From contig BCKQ01000008.1 of assembly GCA_001600695.1 (NCBI GenBank), positions 508,122 to 572,121 of the forward strand: a stretch of 64,000 bases of DNA, read 5' to 3'. Positions 60,059 to 64,000 of the stretch are shown here, piece by piece (the stretch's first letter is position 1; every line of letters begins with the position of its first letter). The position numbers and the translations under genes are program-made. Below the pieces are notes generated by a model. That model saw nothing but the letters and a program-made list of their open reading frames with translations. It did no database searches and was not told the DNA's origin. This DNA comes from Ascoidea asiatica. Its lineage: Eukaryota; Ascomycota; Saccharomycetes; Ascoideales; Ascoideaceae.

Positions 60059-61480
60059 TTAAAATGTATAAATTGGCATTTGACAATTCAATCCATCTAA
60101 AAATGTAAAATTATTAATTGGTTTTTGTTGTTTACTTAAATAATTTATAACATCTTGTGCTAATGTACCTCCAATAATTGCTGCAACTGGTGCAAATTCA
60201 TTATTAATTTGTTTAATAAAAAATTTTATAATTTCTCTATTTTTTTCATTTAAAATTATTTCAATATATTCTTTTTTATTAATTTCAAGAATTTTTAAAA
60301 TTTCAATAATTTCAAATATAAATTCATTATAATTAATTTTTTCATTATTAATATCAAAATTATTTTTATTTTTTAAAAAAAAATCATATTTTTTATAATT
60401 TTTAAAAATATTTAAAAAACAAAATAAAATTATTGAAATTTTTTTAATTTGACTTTTTCTAAAATTTTTAAAATTTAAATTTTTTTTACTTTCATTTAAA
60501 TTAATTAAATTTAAAAATTTATTAAATTTATATCTCATTTTAATAATTTCAAAATTTTTATCATTTATATCATTTTTAACACTTATAATTTCTTTAAATT
60601 CATTAATTTTTTCAACTTTACTTGGTCTATTTCCTTTTAATTTTTTATTACTTGTTTCATGTTTAATTAAATCTCCAAATATATATCCAAATAATCCATT
60701 TAATCTACTTGAATAAAATGGTATATTTAAATATCTTGTTATATTATTAATTTTAAAATTTTGTTCTGTTGTTAAATCTGTTGCAATAACTAAATCAAAT
60801 CTTTTAAAAAATTTTATTTCATCCATATTCTTAATAATTTTTTCTTTTTTTATTTTAAGATTTTCCTCTACTTTTTCCTTGGATATTTCCTCAGACTTTT
60901 CACTTAATTCATCTTCAAATTTATCTTCAAGATAATAATCTTCCTCATTTTCTCCTTCAAATTTTTTTGCTTTATATGATTCATNATAATTAACCTCATT
61001 TTCTGGTAAAATATTACTTATATTTAATGATGAATTGGTTATAATATCAACTCTTGGATTTAAATCTTTAATTTGTTTAACTGCAATTTTTAATCTTTTT
61101 TTACCAATATTTTTATCATCATTACCTAAAAATAATTGACAAGAAAAATCATTAACTGTAATTTTATGATAATCTAAAATATATAATGACCCAATTCCAC
61201 CTAAAACTAAATTTTTACAAATTTCTGTACCAACTCCACCTAAATTAATTAGTAATATTTTTGAATTTCTAATTCTTGATTGTGCTTCTAATCCCCATAA
61301 TCTAATTTGTCTATCATATAATGCAATTTCATCTGCCGATAATTTTTCAATATTATTTTCAATATTATTTTCACTATTATCTTCACTGTTTTTTTTCAAT
61401 TTTTTAATTATTTTCTCATCTTTATTATCTTTTGATTCTTCAATACGATCTGATTTTCCTTTTAAATTTTCTTTATCCAT
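60059..61480 (-). CDS. AOS1: SUMO-activating enzyme subunit Aos1
   Basis: Aos1 pairs with Uba2 to form the E1 that activates SUMO (Smt3). The 473-residue product begins its adenylation-type fold with LSADEIALYDRQIRLWGLEAQSRI, the invariant family entry. The nucleotide loop ILLINLGGVGTEICKN (about 75-90) and ILDYHKITVNDFSCQLF follow. A second conserved block (about 220-265) has DLVIATDLTTEQ and PFYSSRLNGLFGYIFGDL. The end has FAPVAAIIGGTLAQDVINYL and GLNCQMPIYTF. As expected for this subunit, there is no catalytic cysteine domain. It exceeds the S. cerevisiae protein (347) because of a charged insert near 165-220 and a Lys/Asn-rich stretch near 290-400. It diverges from SOF1. Confidence 0.92.
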   Translation of the reverse strand: MDKENLKGKSDRIEESKDNKDEKIIKKLKKNSEDNSENNIENNIEKLSADEIALYDRQIRLWGLEAQSRIRNSKILLINLGGVGTEICKNLVLGGIGSLYILDYHKITVNDFSCQLFLGNDDKNIGKKRLKIAVKQIKDLNPRVDIITNSSLNISNILPENEVNYXESYKAKKFEGENEEDYYLEDKFEDELSEKSEEISKEKVEENLKIKKEKIIKNMDEIKFFKRFDLVIATDLTTEQNFKINNITRYLNIPFYSSRLNGLFGYIFGDLIKHETSNKKLKGNRPSKVEKINEFKEIISVKNDINDKNFEIIKMRYKFNKFLNLINLNESKKNLNFKNFRKSQIKKISIILFCFLNIFKNYKKYDFFLKNKNNFDINNEKINYNEFIFEIIEILKILEINKKEYIEIILNEKNREIIKFFIKQINNEFAPVAAIIGGTLAQDVINYLSKQQKPINNFTFLDGLNCQMPIYTF

Positions 61481-62155
61481 TCTTTTTACTCTTTTTTTTT
61501 TTTTCGACTTGGCGTTTAATAATTCTTGTGTTTTTAAGATAATAAATCGATTATTTTACTCAATTGCAATTGTATTATATTCTGTTCTATTACGAGATCA
61601 CTCGACAAAAATAATTTTCTATTCAATTGATTGATTGATTATATTAATAAGATTATTAGTTTTAATTATTTTGATTATTTTAATTATTTTGATTATTTTG
61701 ATTATTTCTATGTTTGTTTATATTCTTTATTACTTTTTTCTTGTTTTTCTATTGTGTTTTCCATTTCTCATATTCTTTCTCAGCTGGCGCTTGTTTAACA
61801 TTTATTCCTTCTTTAAAAACTCATTTATTTTTCGTGTCTTTCAAATCCATTCCAATGGTAGATCCATATTAATGGTAGACCCGTTTTGCTGGTAGTTCCG
61901 ATAAATTGGATTCAAAAATAATTTCCGTTTATTTCAAATCCGGAATANTTTGAAGATATTTCCTGCCCGCGGATGAAAATATATATTTTTTTTTTATCCG
62001 GAAATTAAAGCAAAATACTAAAAATATTTATTTATTTCGATTGTGAAAATTGATGAAAAATATATGAAAAAAAAGATAATCAATGAAGAAAAGCATTTAA
62101 ACAACTTACTTCATATTAACTAAATTTATACCATATTATATCATATTATATTAAA
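61481..62155. other. Divergent promoter between AOS1 and SOF1
   Basis: The left part is a TTTTGATTATT-type AT repeat (61635-61710). The middle (61770-61990) is somewhat more G+C-rich, with CCCGCGG at 61967-61973. The right part is AT-rich 5' UTR. I did not find a clear PAC or RRPE element, although SOF1 is a ribosome-biogenesis gene. Confidence 0.5.
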
Positions 62156-63649
62156 ATGAAGATTAAAACTATAAGTCGTTCTTCTGATGCTTATGTACCG
62201 GTTAGAAATACTCAAAAATCTTCTTTACCTAGAAATTTAGATCCAACTTTACATCCTTTTGAAAAAGCAAGAGAATATACAAAAGCTTTACAATCAACAA
62301 AATTAGAAAGATTATTTGCAAAACCTTTTTTATATCAATTAGGTCATGGTCATATAGATGGTGTTTATAAAATTGCAAAAAATTATTCAAATAATGCTAA
62401 ATTTGCTTCAGGTTCTGGTGATGGTATAATAAAATATTGGTCTTTAAATNATCCAAAAAATGAATTATTTTCAATAAAAGCTCATGATGGTGTAATAAAA
62501 GGTTTAAATATAACTCCTGCGAATCAATTAATAACTTGTGGAGCTGATGATAAAACTATTAAATTATGGTCAATAAAAGATGATGATTATGAATATAAAA
62601 AATTAAAATATAAAAATGATAAAGATTCTGATGATGATTCTGATTCTGATATTGATTTAGATGATGGTTTATTTTCTGATAATGAAGAAAATTTAGATGA
62701 TGATAATGAATTTATAAATAAAAAATTAAATGAAAGTAAAAATCAACAAGGTTTATTAAAAACTTGGGTTGGTGAAAATGCTTTTCAATCTTTAGATTTT
62801 CATAATAATGATTCAAAATTTATAACTGGTGGTTATAATGTTGAATTATGGGATATAAATAGATCAAATCCAATATCAAATTTAACTTGGGGTGCTGATT
62901 CAATTGTAAATTTAAAATTTAATCATTTAAAACCAAATATTTTTGCATCTTCAGGTTCTGATAATAATTTAATTTTATATGATTTAAAATCAAATTCTCC
63001 AATTCAAAAATTATTAACTTCTTTTAAAATTAATTCAATTGCTTGGAATCCATTAAAAGCTTATTCTTTTGCAGCAGCTGCTGAAGATCAAAAATCTTAT
63101 CTTTATGATTTAAGAAATTTAAAATCTTCTTTAAATGTTTATAAAGATCATGTAAGTGCAGTTTTAGATATTGATTTTTCTCCAAATGGTAAAGAAATTG
63201 TAACTTCATCTTATGATAAAACTATAAGAATTTTTGAAATAAAATCTGGTAATTCAAGAGATGTTTATCATACAAAAAGAATGCAACATGTATTTCAAGT
63301 TAAATATTCAAATGATTCAAAATATATTTTAAGTGGTTCAGATGATTCTAATATAAGAGTTTGGAGATCAATTGCTTGGGAAAGATCAAATATTAAAACA
63401 AGTAAAGAAAAAATAAAATTACAAGAAATTGAAGAATTAAAAAAGAAATATAAATACATGCCACAAATTAAAAGAATAAGTAAACATAGACATGTACCAC
63501 AAGTTATTAAAAAGAGAAGAGATTTAGATAGAATACAAATTGAAAGCATAAAAANAAAAGAAAATAATGAAAATAGGCATAAGAAACAACAAGATGTCAA
63601 ATATAAAAATGAAAAAGAAAAGCATATTGTTGATTTAGCATTTAAATAA
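62156..63649 (+). CDS. SOF1: U3 snoRNP WD-repeat protein Sof1
   Basis: Sof1 (human DCAF13) is a component of the small-subunit processome needed for early 18S rRNA maturation in the nucleolus. The 497-residue product closely matches the S. cerevisiae length (489). It begins MKIKTISRS, then has the conserved NLDPTLHPFEKAREYTKALQ and RLFAKPFLYQLGHGHIDGVY. Seven WD-type blades follow (about 65-420), for example GSGDGIIKYWSL, GADDKTIKLWSI, SSYDKTIRIFEI and GSDDSNIRVWRS. A very acidic loop interrupts the blades near 157-190. The C-terminal Sof1 domain (about 400-480) has AWERSNIKTSKEK, HRHVPQVI and a long basic helix. Confidence 0.95.
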   Translation: MKIKTISRSSDAYVPVRNTQKSSLPRNLDPTLHPFEKAREYTKALQSTKLERLFAKPFLYQLGHGHIDGVYKIAKNYSNNAKFASGSGDGIIKYWSLNXPKNELFSIKAHDGVIKGLNITPANQLITCGADDKTIKLWSIKDDDYEYKKLKYKNDKDSDDDSDSDIDLDDGLFSDNEENLDDDNEFINKKLNESKNQQGLLKTWVGENAFQSLDFHNNDSKFITGGYNVELWDINRSNPISNLTWGADSIVNLKFNHLKPNIFASSGSDNNLILYDLKSNSPIQKLLTSFKINSIAWNPLKAYSFAAAAEDQKSYLYDLRNLKSSLNVYKDHVSAVLDIDFSPNGKEIVTSSYDKTIRIFEIKSGNSRDVYHTKRMQHVFQVKYSNDSKYILSGSDDSNIRVWRSIAWERSNIKTSKEKIKLQEIEELKKKYKYMPQIKRISKHRHVPQVIKKRRDLDRIQIESIKXKENNENRHKKQQDVKYKNEKEKHIVDLAFK

Positions 63650-64000
63650 CTAATATAAATCGTATACAGTATAATTGAATATAAAAATAATGATAGAATT
63701 TTTTTAAATTTTTTACAATTTTTTTATTTTAAACTTTAATTTATTTACAATACTTATTTACATTGATTGATTGACATTTTTTGAATAATAAAGTAANAAA
63801 TGAAAAGAAAAGAAAAGAACCGAAAATTTTAAGATAATTAAAATCATATTGCTAGTGTAAAGTCATTTAAAATATGATGATTAAATGAAAGAATTTTGAA
63901 GAAAAAAAATTATTATAAAGTAAAAAAAGCTGATTGAAAACATTAGATAAATGAATGATTGAATGAATAAATAAAAATTGGGTAAAAAAAGGAAAATAAC
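63650..64000. other. Sequence downstream of SOF1 to the window edge
   Basis: AT-rich SOF1 3' sequence with one ambiguous base (63797). No gene start or conserved feature is visible before the end of the window. Confidence 0.6.

Overview
This window is nuclear DNA from a budding yeast (Saccharomycotina); I do not assign a species. Genes are compact and mostly intronless. The two introns I can support sit at the extreme 5' end of their genes and carry yeast-type splice signals. Nearly every recognisable protein is a hemiascomycete orthologue: Ypk3, Prm1, Tub1, the fused His7, Ira, Msb3, Erf4, Mis1, Nfu1, Mdh1, Dsk2, Mrp4, Kes1, Aos1 and Sof1. Coding DNA is extremely AT-rich (one YPK3 line I counted is 17% G+C), leucine is mostly TTA, and poly-Asn runs are common. 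In-frame CTG codons are so rare that the nuclear code cannot be read from this window.

Layout. 1-9.3 kb: YPK3 (5' end outside the window), PRM1 (-), an HPP-family membrane protein (+), and alpha-tubulin TUB1 (-, one intron). 9.3-22.3 kb: HIS7 (-) and the Ras-GAP gene IRA (+), separated by a 2.8 kb divergent intergenic region. 22.3-35.5 kb: a YDR124W-like gene (+), the Rab-GAP MSB3 (-) and ERF4 (+). 35.5-49.4 kb: MIS1 (-), an unrecognised 1676-residue protein with a degenerate Zn2Cys6 cluster (-), NFU1 (-) and MDH1 (+). 49.4-64 kb: a PhoD-like phosphatase (-), DSK2 (+), MRP4 (+, one intron not previously obvious from the long reading frame), KES1/OSH4 (-), AOS1 (-) and SOF1 (+).

How the genes relate. 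They do not form a cluster. Themes that recur are TOR/Ras nutrient signalling (YPK3, IRA, and ERF4 through Ras palmitoylation), polarity and membrane traffic (MSB3, KES1, PRM1), mitochondrial function (MIS1, NFU1, MDH1, MRP4), and protein quality control and SUMO (DSK2, AOS1). Several promoters carry sites that fit the gene product: pheromone elements at PRM1, Gcn4/Bas1 sites at HIS7 and MIS1, and a perfect heat-shock element plus STRE at DSK2.

The most unusual property is inverted base composition. Parts of the long intergenic regions are far richer in G+C than the genes beside them, roughly 48% at 45.2-45.4 kb and 67% over 59281-59340. They contain clustered small hairpins and no recognisable protein. 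These islands (about 11.5-12.0, 12.5-13.2, 23.1-23.6, 31.3-32.1, 45.1-45.5, 52.0-52.5 and 59.2-59.8 kb) are the best places to look for undescribed non-coding RNAs or promoter structures. I found no convincing mobile element, CRISPR array, rRNA or intact tRNA.
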